A stretch of DNA of 13,071 nucleotides, taken from the NCBI GenBank assembly GCA_028697875.1, contig JAQVEQ010000068.1:1-13071 (forward strand), in the 5' to 3' direction. Source of the DNA: Novosphingobium sp. Its GTDB lineage: Bacteria > Pseudomonadota > Alphaproteobacteria > Sphingomonadales > Sphingomonadaceae. The notes below the pieces were generated by a model that was given only the letters and a program-made list of their open reading frames with translations, had not been told where the DNA came from and ran no database searches. A program made the position numbers and the translations under genes. This document shows, in pieces, positions 6,132 to 13,071 of the stretch (its first letter is position 1; the number at the start of each line of letters is the position of its first letter).

Positions 6132-7349
6132 ATGGTTAAGAAGGCGAAAATCCTGTGGGTGATGACAGCGGCCCTCGCGGCTGCGGCACCCGCGCGCGCC
6201 CAGACCACCGGCGGCGACCTGGAAGGCTTCCACCTCCCCTCGTCCACCGAAACGCCCTCGGAAATCCAGGGCCCGATCACCCCCAGTCATCCCATCGTGG
6301 AACGTCCGGTCGTGCGCCCTGCGCCCGCCCCGGCCCCCGCGAATCCCGCCCGGACCGCACCGGCAGCGGAACCCGAACCGGCAGCGCCTGCACAAGCACC
6401 CGCCGCAAGCTCCAAGCCCGCCGCGCCCAAGCCCGAGGCCGGTCAGCAGGCGCGGACAGACGTGCCCGAAGCGCTTCCCGATAACGGGGAAGACATCGCC
6501 GAAGCGGCCGAAAGCGCGCCAGCGGCACCCGAGCCCCCGGCGGAAGCGCCCCCGCCCCGGACAAAGGCCCCGGCGCCTGCCGCCCCCGCACCGGCACCGG
6601 CCGAAGCGAGCTCCGATGCCTCCGGCACAGGCAGCAGCTGGTGGCATTACCTCTTCGTCTTCCTCCTGCTGATTCCCATGGGCGTGGCCGGCGTCCTGTT
6701 CTGGCGCCATAACCACGGGAAGCGGGAACGCGTCTTCGTTCTGCCGATCGAACGGCCGAAGCCCCGCGCCGTCCTCCCGCGCGAGGTACAGGCCGGAGAA
6801 GAACCGCCTGCCTCACCCGCGCTTGCCGCCGCAGGGCAAGAGAGCGAAGCTCCGTCCATCCCCCTGCGCCATGCGCTGGAAACGACCAGCCTTAGCGTAA
6901 CGCTGGTCAATGCGATTCTGTCCTACCAGCTGACCCTGACCAATACCTCCCGGCAGATGATCCGCGACATCGTCATCACCGGCGATCTGGTTTCGGCCCA
7001 TTCCTCGCTGTCCGTGGAGGAACAGCTTGCCGGGCCCAACGGCACCAATGGGCCACTGCACCGTATTGACGCCTTGCTACCGGGCCAGAGTACATTCCTC
7101 ACCGGCCAATTGCGCCTGCCCATCGGCGCGATCCACCCGCTCCGGCGCGAACAGGCCATCCTGTTCGTTCCCCTTGCCCGGCTGCGGATCGAGGCCGAAG
7201 GGCTGGACAGCGCCTTGGTGCAGACATGCGTCGTCGGCCAGAGACCCGCCGGGCCCGGCGCCGGATTGCGCCCCTTCCGGCTCGACACCGGCCCACGCAT
7301 CTATGCCGAGATCGGCCAGCGCACACTGGACGTTCCGGCAGCAGCCTAG
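6132..7349 (+). CDS. Uncharacterised signal-peptide protein with Pro/Ala-rich region and one membrane helix
   Basis: I do not recognise a named family. Starting at 6132 gives 405 residues and a clean Sec signal peptide (MVKKAK, a hydrophobic ILWVMTAALAAAAP, cleavage after ARA near residue 23); an ATG at 6117 would add five residues. Residues about 50-165 are low-complexity Pro/Ala/Glu, the kind of flexible spacer found in periplasm-spanning proteins. One strong membrane helix, WWHYLFVFLLLIPMGVAGVL, starts at 170 and is followed by basic residues (RHNHGKRER), so the C-terminal 200 residues should be cytoplasmic. That part holds a predicted beta-rich domain (SLSVTLVNAILSYQLTLTNT; a GQSTFLTGQLRLP strand region) resembling Ig-like or arrestin-like sandwiches, an impression only. 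The metC gene starts 46 bases downstream on the same strand and may be co-transcribed. Confidence 0.75.
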   Translation: MVKKAKILWVMTAALAAAAPARAQTTGGDLEGFHLPSSTETPSEIQGPITPSHPIVERPVVRPAPAPAPANPARTAPAAEPEPAAPAQAPAASSKPAAPKPEAGQQARTDVPEALPDNGEDIAEAAESAPAAPEPPAEAPPPRTKAPAPAAPAPAPAEASSDASGTGSSWWHYLFVFLLLIPMGVAGVLFWRHNHGKRERVFVLPIERPKPRAVLPREVQAGEEPPASPALAAAGQESEAPSIPLRHALETTSLSVTLVNAILSYQLTLTNTSRQMIRDIVITGDLVSAHSSLSVEEQLAGPNGTNGPLHRIDALLPGQSTFLTGQLRLPIGAIHPLRREQAILFVPLARLRIEAEGLDSALVQTCVVGQRPAGPGAGLRPFRLDTGPRIYAEIGQRTLDVPAAA

Positions 7350-7395
7350 GCTACCCCCTCGACCTCTCGCCGCCGCACGGCTAGGTCATGCAGCT

Positions 7396-8622
7396 GTGAC
7401 GAACGACGACAAGACGAAAGGCCCCGGAACCCGGCTGGCCGAGGCAGGGCGCAGGCCCGAATGGACCGGCACGCCCGGCGCCCCCGGCGCCGTGGTCAAT
7501 CCCCCGGTGTGGCGCGCCAGCACGCATCTCTACAGCAGCATCGCCGCTCTCAAGGCGGGCGGCAAAGGGCAGCAGGACGGCGATTTCTATTACGGCAGGC
7601 GCGGCGCGCCGACCCAGTGGGCGCTGGCCGAAGCCCTGACCGGACTGGAACCGGGCGCGGCGGGAACCCTGCTCTATCCCAGCGGCGTCGCGGCGATCGC
7701 CGGGGCCCTGCTGGCACTGGTGAAACCCGGCGACCATGTGCTGATGGCGGATAACGTCTACGAACCCAGCCGCCACATCGGCACCGGCCTGCTCGCCCAG
7801 TTCGGCGTCACCACGGAATTCTTCGACCCGCTCGACCTTGCCGGCTTTGCGGACTGCTTCACGCCCGCGACGCGCGCCGTCCTGTTCGAAACCCCGGGCA
7901 GCCTGACGATGGAAGTGCCCGACATCCCGGCATTCGCCGCCATCGTCCGGGAAAAGGGGGCGGTCAGCCTGATCGACAACACTTGGGCCAGCCCGCTCGG
8001 CTTTCCCGCGCTCGAACGGGGATGCGACGTGGCCATCATGTCGCTGACCAAGCATGTCGGCGGCCACTCCGACGTGATGATGGGCAGCGTTTCCGCCGGG
8101 GAAGAACTCTACGGCAAGTTGCGGCGGACCTATCTCCAGCTCGGGCAGGTCGTGTCGCCCGACGATGCGGCACTTGCCCTGCGCGGCCTGCGCACCTTGC
8201 AGGTCAGGCTCGAACGGTCGGCGGCCAGCGCGCTCAAGCTGGCCGAATGGCTCGCCGCGCGCCCGGAAGTCGCCCGCGTGCTGTGCCCCATGCTGCCGGG
8301 CGCCCCCGGTTACGAAACCTGGGCACGCACGTTCACTGGCGGCTGCGGGCTGTTCAGCTTCATTCTCAAGGGACGGGACGAAGCGGCCCGCACGCGCTTC
8401 ATCGATGCGCTGGACCTGTTCGGCATCGGCTTCAGCTGGGGCGGCTATGAAAGCCTCGTGATACCGGTCGATCCCGCCGGTGCGCGCAGCGCCACGTCCT
8501 GGCCGCCCGCCGGTATGGACCCGGCGGACCGCCTGGGCGTAAGACTATCGATAGGGCTCGAAGATCCCGCCGATCTGGTGGCCGATCTCGACCGGGCTTT
8601 CGCCCGGATGGAGGCTGACTAA
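7396..8622 (+). CDS. metC: Cystathionine beta-lyase (PLP-dependent, Cys/Met metabolism family)
   Basis: A 408-residue cytoplasmic PLP enzyme that splits cystathionine into homocysteine, pyruvate and ammonia; MetC-type lyases can also release hydrogen sulfide from cysteine. The PLP lysine is Lys219 in SLTKHVGGHSDVMMG, the pyridine-binding Asp194 lies in SLIDNTWASP, and the ring-stacking Tyr122 in DNVYEPSR. The phosphate-contacting YYGRRG (65-70) and PSGVAAI (95-101) motifs are also present. The GTG start is the only reasonable one: it sits 10 bases after AGGT and the family homology begins soon after (TRLAEAGRRPEW); no in-frame ATG occurs before the core. Its stop shares one base with the MscS gene start. 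Lyase rather than gamma-synthase is judged from overall motif pattern, and a specialised C-S lyase is possible. Confidence 0.88.
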   Translation: MTNDDKTKGPGTRLAEAGRRPEWTGTPGAPGAVVNPPVWRASTHLYSSIAALKAGGKGQQDGDFYYGRRGAPTQWALAEALTGLEPGAAGTLLYPSGVAAIAGALLALVKPGDHVLMADNVYEPSRHIGTGLLAQFGVTTEFFDPLDLAGFADCFTPATRAVLFETPGSLTMEVPDIPAFAAIVREKGAVSLIDNTWASPLGFPALERGCDVAIMSLTKHVGGHSDVMMGSVSAGEELYGKLRRTYLQLGQVVSPDDAALALRGLRTLQVRLERSAASALKLAEWLAARPEVARVLCPMLPGAPGYETWARTFTGGCGLFSFILKGRDEAARTRFIDALDLFGIGFSWGGYESLVIPVDPAGARSATSWPPAGMDPADRLGVRLSIGLEDPADLVADLDRAFARMEAD

Positions 8623-9659
8623 TGGCTGTTGCGTCCAGCGATCCGTTCGCCGCACCGTCCGCGGCCCTTGCCGCCGCCCATACGCAAGACGCGGTATCGG
8701 GCGCGGAAGGCATCAAGAATGCCATGGTCTCGGAAAGCCTGACGGTCGGCAAGCTGGTCAACCTGCTGGATAGCTACAGTCTCGACATCGGCAACACCCA
8801 CATCTCCTTGTGGGATGCGATCGTCGTCATGCTGGTGATTTCCGGCATCGTCGTGTTCGCTCAGGTCGGCAGCAAGCTCGCCCATTTCGTGCTCAAGCGG
8901 ATCACCCGCCTCGACGCCGCGCAGAAGCTGCTGGCCGACAAGCTGCTCAGCATTGCCGTCTGGTCTCTCGCGATCCTCATGGGGATCGATTTCCTCGGCA
9001 TCGACCTGACCGCTTTCACCGTGTTCTCGGGCGCCTTCGGCCTTGCCATCGGCTTCGGCCTGCAGAAAACCTTCGGCAACCTGATCGCCGGAATCATCCT
9101 CCTGATGGACCGTTCGATCAAGCCGGGCGACGTGATCGCGGTGTCCGACCAGGCAGGCAATTCGACTTTCGGCCAGATTCGCAAGATCGGCATCCGCGCC
9201 GTCTCCGTCACGACCCGGGACGAGCGCGAGTACTTGATTCCAAACGAAAACCTGATGGTGAACCAGGTCGAAAACTGGTCCTACTCCTCACGCGAAGTGC
9301 GTATGCAGGTGCCTGTCGGCGTCAGCTACAATTGCGATCTCAACCTGGCCGAGGAACTGATGCTGGAAGCCGCCAGATCGGTCGACCGCATCCTCGACAT
9401 GCCGCCGCCGACCGTGTGGCTGGATGCCTATGGCGACAGTTCGGTCAATTTCGTCATCCAGTGCTGGATCCGCGATCCCGAAAACGGCACGGGCAACATT
9501 CGCTCGGCCGTGCTGAAGAAGCTGTGGTGGCTGTTCCATGAGAAAGGAATCGAGATTCCCTTCCCGCAACGCGACATCAACATCCGGAACAACGAGCAAT
9601 TCGAACAGCTTATTGCCGCAATCGGCCAGCGGCTGGCAAACGGTCCGCAAGAGGATTGA
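8622..9659 (+). CDS. MscS-family small-conductance mechanosensitive ion channel
   Basis: A 345-residue inner-membrane channel protein. After a non-conserved N-terminus come two membrane helices (about 63-83 and 107-128). The pore helix follows at about 131-160, with the glycine/alanine pattern AFTVFSGAFGLAIGFGLQKT and then FGNLIAGIILLMDRSIKPGD, the MscS signature. The cytoplasmic beta domain (GQIRKIGIRAVSVTTRDERE, YLIPNENLM, NQVENWSYSS) and the mixed alpha/beta cage end with IEIPFPQRDINIR. Known members open under membrane tension during osmotic downshock and let ions and small solutes out. GGAGG lies 7 bases before the ATG, within metC, and the TAATG overlap implies coupled translation. A functional reason for coupling to metC is not evident. 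Confidence 0.93.
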   Translation: MAVASSDPFAAPSAALAAAHTQDAVSGAEGIKNAMVSESLTVGKLVNLLDSYSLDIGNTHISLWDAIVVMLVISGIVVFAQVGSKLAHFVLKRITRLDAAQKLLADKLLSIAVWSLAILMGIDFLGIDLTAFTVFSGAFGLAIGFGLQKTFGNLIAGIILLMDRSIKPGDVIAVSDQAGNSTFGQIRKIGIRAVSVTTRDEREYLIPNENLMVNQVENWSYSSREVRMQVPVGVSYNCDLNLAEELMLEAARSVDRILDMPPPTVWLDAYGDSSVNFVIQCWIRDPENGTGNIRSAVLKKLWWLFHEKGIEIPFPQRDINIRNNEQFEQLIAAIGQRLANGPQED

Positions 9660-9761
9660 ATGCGGGCCGCAACGGCTTTCGGGGGCGGCTAAAGATCTGC
9701 TAGGCACGGGGCAAAGCTTTCTCGCTGGTACGCAATCGGCCGGTCGGTCATGTGCCCCGGC
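9660..9761. promoter_or_regulatory. Leader region of the sulfite-reduction operon
   Basis: These 102 bases precede the five-gene cys operon and are the only gap in which its own promoter could sit. I see no convincing -35/-10 pair, no CysB-like or other recognisable operator, and only a 6-bp palindrome AGATCT at 9693-9698. The MscS gene upstream is on the same strand, so readthrough is possible. Confidence 0.25.
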
Positions 9762-10529
9762 ATGAACCAGCGTTTTCACATCGGAACAGTCCACCTTGTC
9801 GGTGCCGGCCCCGGCGATCCCGACCTGCTGACCCTGCGCGCGGCGCGGCTGGTGATGCACGCGAAGCTCATCGTCCATGACGGGCTGATCGATCCCGCCG
9901 TGCTCGAACTCGCACGGCCCGGCACGCGGATGATTTCCGTCGCCAAGCGGCGCGCGCACCACACCATGCCGCAAGATGAGATCAACGCCCTGCTGGTGCG
10001 CGAAGCACTGGCCGGACACGACGTCGTGAGGCTGAAAGGCGGCGACCCGTTCGTTTTCGGACGCGGCGGCGAAGAGGCCGAGGCCTGCCGTGCGGCCGGT
10101 GTGCCGGTGGAGATCGTGCCCGGCATCAGCGCCGCGATGGGCGCGGCGGCGGCAGCGCAGATCCCGCTGACCCACCGCGAAGGTGCCAGTGTGGTCAGCT
10201 TCGTCGCCGGCCAGTGCAAGGGCCTGACCGAGCAGGACTGGGCCGGGCTGGCGGGCAAGGGCCGCACGCTGGTGATCTACATGGGTGTGAAGACCGCGCC
10301 GCAGATCGCGGAGAAGCTGATGGCCGACGGGCTCGCCCCGGACGTTCCCCTGGCCGTGGTCGAAAACGCGGCCCGGCCCGAAATGCGCGTGCTGCGCGCG
10401 CCCCTGGCGGGGCTTCCCGATCTCGTCGAGCGCGAGAAGGTGAAAAGCCCGGCCCTCATCATCATCGGCGAGGTGACCGCGCGCGAGGATAGCGCGCTGG
10501 CCCGCGTCGCCCTGGAGACTGTTGCATGA
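9762..10529 (+). CDS. cobA: Uroporphyrinogen-III C-methyltransferase (SUMT)
   Basis: A 255-residue SAM-dependent enzyme that methylates uroporphyrinogen III twice to give precorrin-2, the branch point to siroheme and cobalamin. The SAM-binding N-terminus VHLVGAGPGDPDLLTLRA (10-27), the RLKGGDPFVFGRGGEE motif (90-105) and VPGISAAMGAAAAAQIPLTH (119-138) are all present. It has only the methyltransferase part of the three-function CysG, so the dehydrogenase and ferrochelatase steps to siroheme must be encoded elsewhere. Its place as first gene of the sulfite reductase operon indicates siroheme supply for CysI. An ATG four codons upstream (9750) is equally possible; neither has a clear ribosome binding site. 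The stop overlaps the next start as ATGA. Confidence 0.92.
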   Translation: MNQRFHIGTVHLVGAGPGDPDLLTLRAARLVMHAKLIVHDGLIDPAVLELARPGTRMISVAKRRAHHTMPQDEINALLVREALAGHDVVRLKGGDPFVFGRGGEEAEACRAAGVPVEIVPGISAAMGAAAAAQIPLTHREGASVVSFVAGQCKGLTEQDWAGLAGKGRTLVIYMGVKTAPQIAEKLMADGLAPDVPLAVVENAARPEMRVLRAPLAGLPDLVEREKVKSPALIIIGEVTAREDSALARVALETVA

Positions 10530-10825
10530 AGATCCTGACCGGAAACGACCTCAAGACCGGGGCCGTCGTGTGGTGGACCGGCTACGACTGGTCGATCCAT
10601 GTCGAAGACGCGGTCGATGTCGACGGCGAAGCAGATGCCATCGCCGCCCGCGAGGAAGGCGCGCGCCGCGTCAACGGCCCCTATGCCATCGACGCGCAGC
10701 GCGAAGACAACGGCGGCGTTCGCCCGGCCCATATCAAGGACCGCATCCGCGCGCTCGGCCCGACCGTGCGCCCCGACCTTACTCTCAAGCCGGCCGATCC
10801 CAATGCCGGCAACTGGGTGATCTGA
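10526..10825 (+). CDS. DUF2849 domain-containing protein
   Basis: A 99-residue soluble protein of the DUF2849 family, recognised from its N-terminus MKILTGNDLKTGAVVWWTG, its length and its fixed position between SUMT and the sulfite reductase gene in Alphaproteobacteria. It is acidic, has no cysteine, no membrane segment and no catalytic motif that I can name. GGAG lies 8 bases before the ATG. It overlaps SUMT by four bases (ATGA) and CysI by one base (TGATG), so it is made in step with both. The constant linkage suggests a role with sulfite reductase, such as assembly, siroheme handling or electron delivery, but none is demonstrated by the sequence. Confidence 0.87.
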   Translation: MKILTGNDLKTGAVVWWTGYDWSIHVEDAVDVDGEADAIAAREEGARRVNGPYAIDAQREDNGGVRPAHIKDRIRALGPTVRPDLTLKPADPNAGNWVI

Positions 10826-12459
10826 TGTACAAGTACGACCAATACGACCAGGCGATGGTCGATACCCGCGTCGCGGAATTCCGCGACCAGACCCAGCGCC
10901 GTCTCGAAGGCAAGCTGAGCGAGGACCAGTTCAAGCCGCTGCGCCTGCAGAACGGCCTCTACCTCCAGCTGCACGCCTACATGCTGCGCGTCGCGGTGCC
11001 TTACGGCACGCTTTCCAGCGCGCAGATGCACATGCTGGCCGACATCGCAGACAAGTACGACCGCGGATACGGCCATTTCACCACGCGGCAGAACATCCAG
11101 TACAACTGGATCAAGCTGGAAGACGCGCCCGACATCCTGGCCGATCTCGCCACGGTCGAAATGCACGCGATCCAGACCAGCGGGAACTGCATCCGCAACA
11201 TCAGCTCCGACCAGTTCGCGGGCGCCGCGGCGGACGAGATCGCCGACCCGCGCCCCTATGCGGAACTGCTGCGCCAGTGGTCGAGCTTCCATCCGGAATT
11301 CCTCGCCCTGCCGCGCAAGTTCAAGATCGCGGTGATCGCATCGCAGACCGACCGCGCGGCGATGAAGCTGCACGACATCGGCATCCGCATCGTGAAGAAC
11401 GAAGCGGGCGAGCTGGGCGCGGCGTTCTATGTCGGCGGCGGCATGGGCCGCACTCCGATGATCGCCCCGTGCATCAAGGAATTCGTCCCGCTCGACCAGC
11501 TCATCACGTATTCCGAGGCGTGCCTGCGGGTCTACAACCGCTACGGCCGGCGCGACAACAAGTACAAGGCGCGGATCAAGATCCTCGTCCACGAACTGGG
11601 CAAGGACGAATATACGCGCCAGGTGGAAGAGGAATTCGCCCACCTCCAGACGCAGGGCATCGAACCGCCGCTGGCCGAGCTGGAACGGATCAAGGCCCAC
11701 TTCGCCGACCCGGCGTTCGAGGCAGCTGCAAGCGACGATCTCGACCTGTCGGACCCCGGTTTCGCCCTGTGGGTGGAACGCAACTGCGTGGCCCACAAGC
11801 AGCCGGGCTACATCATCGCCAACATCAGCCTCAAGCCGGTCGGCGGCATCCCGGGCGACGCCAGCGCAGAGCAGATCCACCTGATGGCCGATCTCGCCAA
11901 GGCATACAGCTTCGACGAACTGCGCGTGACCCATGCGCAGAACATCGTCCTGCCGCATGTGAAGAAGGCCGATCTCCATGCCCTGTGGCAGAAGCTCGAC
12001 GCGGCCGGTCTCGGCACGGCGAACCTCGATACGGTGGAAGACATCATCGCCTGCCCGGGGCTCGACTATTGCAGCCTGGCCAATGCCCGTTCGATCCCGG
12101 TGGCTCAGAAGATTTCGCAGCGCTTCGCCGAAACCGGCAAGACCGAAACGCTGGGCGAACTGAAGCTGAAGATCTCCGGCTGCATCAACGCCTGCGGCCA
12201 CCACCACGCCGGCCACATCGGCATCCTCGGCGTCGACCGCAAGGGGGTGGAGAACTACCAGCTCCTGCTCGGCGGCTGCGAGGGCGACGATACCTCGCTC
12301 GGCCAGATCACCGGCCCCGGCTTCGACGAAGACGGCATCGTCGGCGCGGTCGAAACGGCCACCAATGTCTATCTCGCCAACCGGCAGGACGGGGAACGTT
12401 TTCTCGACACCTACCGCCGGATCGGCATGGCCCCGTTCAAGGAGGCACTCTATGGTTGA
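10825..12459 (+). CDS. cysI: Sulfite reductase hemoprotein (nitrite/sulfite reductase family)
   Basis: A 544-residue siroheme and [4Fe-4S] enzyme that reduces sulfite to sulfide by six electrons in assimilatory sulfate reduction. The cluster ligands are Cys410 and Cys416 (ACPGLDYCSLA) and Cys453 and Cys457 (SGCINACGHHH), the last bridging to siroheme. The two family repeats are visible: MLRVAVPYGTLSSAQMHMLA (from 53) through HFTTRQNIQYNW (85-96), and YIIANISLKPVGGIPGDASA through the LRVTHAQNIVLPH segment in the second half. A related nitrite reductase is possible from this fold alone, but the flanking SUMT, DUF934 and CysH genes make sulfite the likely substrate. No CysJ flavoprotein is in the window, so electrons may come from ferredoxin or a distant partner. 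The start overlaps the DUF2849 stop by one base. Confidence 0.93.
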   Translation: MYKYDQYDQAMVDTRVAEFRDQTQRRLEGKLSEDQFKPLRLQNGLYLQLHAYMLRVAVPYGTLSSAQMHMLADIADKYDRGYGHFTTRQNIQYNWIKLEDAPDILADLATVEMHAIQTSGNCIRNISSDQFAGAAADEIADPRPYAELLRQWSSFHPEFLALPRKFKIAVIASQTDRAAMKLHDIGIRIVKNEAGELGAAFYVGGGMGRTPMIAPCIKEFVPLDQLITYSEACLRVYNRYGRRDNKYKARIKILVHELGKDEYTRQVEEEFAHLQTQGIEPPLAELERIKAHFADPAFEAAASDDLDLSDPGFALWVERNCVAHKQPGYIIANISLKPVGGIPGDASAEQIHLMADLAKAYSFDELRVTHAQNIVLPHVKKADLHALWQKLDAAGLGTANLDTVEDIIACPGLDYCSLANARSIPVAQKISQRFAETGKTETLGELKLKISGCINACGHHHAGHIGILGVDRKGVENYQLLLGGCEGDDTSLGQITGPGFDEDGIVGAVETATNVYLANRQDGERFLDTYRRIGMAPFKEALYG

Positions 12460-12877
12460 TGTCCTGCGCTACCGCGACGACGAGCCGGTGGCCGACCCGG
12501 CCGTCACGGTCGATTCCTTCGCCGAACAGTCCAATGCCGCCGCCGTCCGGATCGAACCGGGCGACGACGCGCGCGACCTGCTGCCGCATCTGGAACAGCT
12601 TCGCCTGGTCGAAGTGAACTTCCCCGCCTTTACCGACGGGCGCGGCTATTCCGCCGCCCGGATCCTGCGCGAGGCGGGCTATGCGGGCGAACTGCGGGCC
12701 GTGGGCGACGTGTTGCTGGACCAGCTTGGGCACATGCGCCGCTGCGGTTTCGACGCCTTCGCGCCGGACAAGCCGATCGAAGCGGCCGATGCGGAAGTCG
12801 CGTTCAACCGCTGGCCGGAAGTCTACCAGGCCACTGGCGACGGCCGCCAGCCGATCTGGGCCAAGCGCCATGGCTGA
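12452..12877 (+). CDS. DUF934 domain-containing protein (sulfite reductase-linked)
   Basis: A 141-residue soluble protein of the DUF934 family. Conserved parts are VEVNFPAFTDGRGYSAARIL, then LREAGYAGELRAVGDVLLDQ and HMRRCGFDAFAPD, the last holding its only cysteine. AAGGAGG, the best ribosome binding site in the window, sits 6 bases before the ATG, and the start lies inside the last codons of cysI (8-base overlap). The stop overlaps the cysH start by another 8 bases. The family is regularly encoded between cysI and cysH in Proteobacteria and is annotated as an oxidoreductase-like or unknown protein. A role in sulfite reduction, perhaps as an electron-transfer partner or assembly factor, is inferred from linkage only. 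Confidence 0.9.
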   Translation: MVDVLRYRDDEPVADPAVTVDSFAEQSNAAAVRIEPGDDARDLLPHLEQLRLVEVNFPAFTDGRGYSAARILREAGYAGELRAVGDVLLDQLGHMRRCGFDAFAPDKPIEAADAEVAFNRWPEVYQATGDGRQPIWAKRHG

Positions 12878-13071
12878 AGCCGTGCGCCGCATCGACCGGA
12901 TCGATACCGCAGCGCGCTTCACCGCCGAAGACGCCGCCGCGCTCCACGCGCGTTTCGCGGATGCTTCGGCCGAGGACGTGCTGCGCGCGGTACTGGTCGA
13001 CGGCGTTGCGGGCCGGGTGGCGCTGGTGTCCAGCTTCGGCGCGGAAAGCTCCGTCCTGCTGCACCTCGCGG
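12870..13071 (+). CDS. cysH: Phosphoadenylyl/adenylyl-sulfate reductase, N-terminal part
   Basis: The first 67 residues of a gene cut by the window end. The adenylyl-binding PP-loop motif SSFGAESSVLLHL (54-66) is the hallmark of CysH, which reduces PAPS or APS to sulfite using thioredoxin or glutaredoxin. The preceding 50 residues form the expected helical lead-in. The distinguishing cysteines (CC...CxxC in the APS-type enzymes) lie beyond the window, so PAPS versus APS use cannot be decided. The ATG overlaps the DUF934 stop as ATGGCTGA, and its own ribosome binding site is weak, consistent with translation coupled to the upstream gene. It provides the sulfite that CysI then reduces. Confidence 0.88.
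   Translation, partial: MAEAVRRIDRIDTAARFTAEDAAALHARFADASAEDVLRAVLVDGVAGRVALVSSFGAESSVLLHLA

Noticed and set aside
6300..6640. CG-rich repetitive stretch considered as a DNA repeat array
   Set aside because: It is explained by Pro/Ala/Glu codons of the spacer region and has no regular unit or spacer pattern.
5397..6716. Open frame of 439 codons on the minus strand across queF and the Pro/Ala-rich gene
   Set aside because: Its product is low-complexity Gly/Arg/Cys-rich and overlaps queF in another frame plus the start of a plus-strand signal-peptide gene.
7027..7395. In-frame upstream extension of metC inside the preceding gene
   Set aside because: It overlaps the conserved end of the Pro/Ala-rich protein gene, and MetC homology begins only after the GTG at 7396.
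10681..12216. Open frame of 511 codons on the minus strand opposite cysI
   Set aside because: It is a shadow frame of a GC-rich gene; the plus strand carries a clear siroheme reductase, and the antisense product shows no family motif.

Overview
The window looks like chromosomal DNA of a high-GC alphaproteobacterium, most likely of the order Sphingomonadales (Erythrobacter, Novosphingobium or Sphingomonas relatives). This rests on the GC-rich third codon positions, the many weak Shine-Dalgarno sites, and the sulfite-reduction order SUMT, DUF2849, cysI, DUF934, cysH, which is typical of Alphaproteobacteria. I see no rRNA, tRNA, CRISPR array or intact mobile element. Genes are tightly packed, and several neighbours overlap by 1 to 8 bases.

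Layout. (1) Positions 1-1337: a SnoaL/NTF2-like protein (partial, minus strand) diverges from a crotonase-family enzyme whose acidic-residue pattern suggests an enoyl-CoA isomerase rather than a classical hydratase. (2) Positions 1351-4376: a reactive-sulfur module. The minus strand carries a persulfide-dioxygenase-like metallo-beta-lactamase protein, a TauE/SafE sulfite exporter and a tiny transposase-like helix-turn-helix protein in a row. From the same 78-bp intergenic region a peroxiredoxin and an ArsR regulator run rightwards, with an 8-base gene overlap. (3) Positions 4411-6022: an AI-2E/PerM-type membrane protein and queF (queuosine pathway), both on the minus strand, with a likely terminator at the end of queF. 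(4) Positions 6132-9659: an uncharacterised secreted or membrane-anchored Pro/Ala-rich protein, then metC (cystathionine beta-lyase) and a MscS-type channel coupled by a TAATG overlap. (5) Positions 9762-13071: the assimilatory sulfite-reduction operon: uroporphyrinogen-III methyltransferase (siroheme branch), DUF2849, CysI, DUF934 and CysH (cut by the window end).

Sulfur is the common theme. CysH and CysI reduce activated sulfate to sulfide, with siroheme supplied through SUMT. MetC handles cystathionine and may release sulfide from cysteine. The persulfide dioxygenase would oxidise excess persulfide to sulfite, and TauE/SafE would export it. The most interesting point is that the ArsR protein sits where a BigR/SqrR-type persulfide sensor is expected but contains no cysteine at all. 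It therefore cannot sense by the known dithiol mechanism. A tandem 8-bp AT-rich repeat overlaps the presumed promoter of the persulfide dioxygenase and is a good operator candidate. I found no clearly new defence or mobile system.
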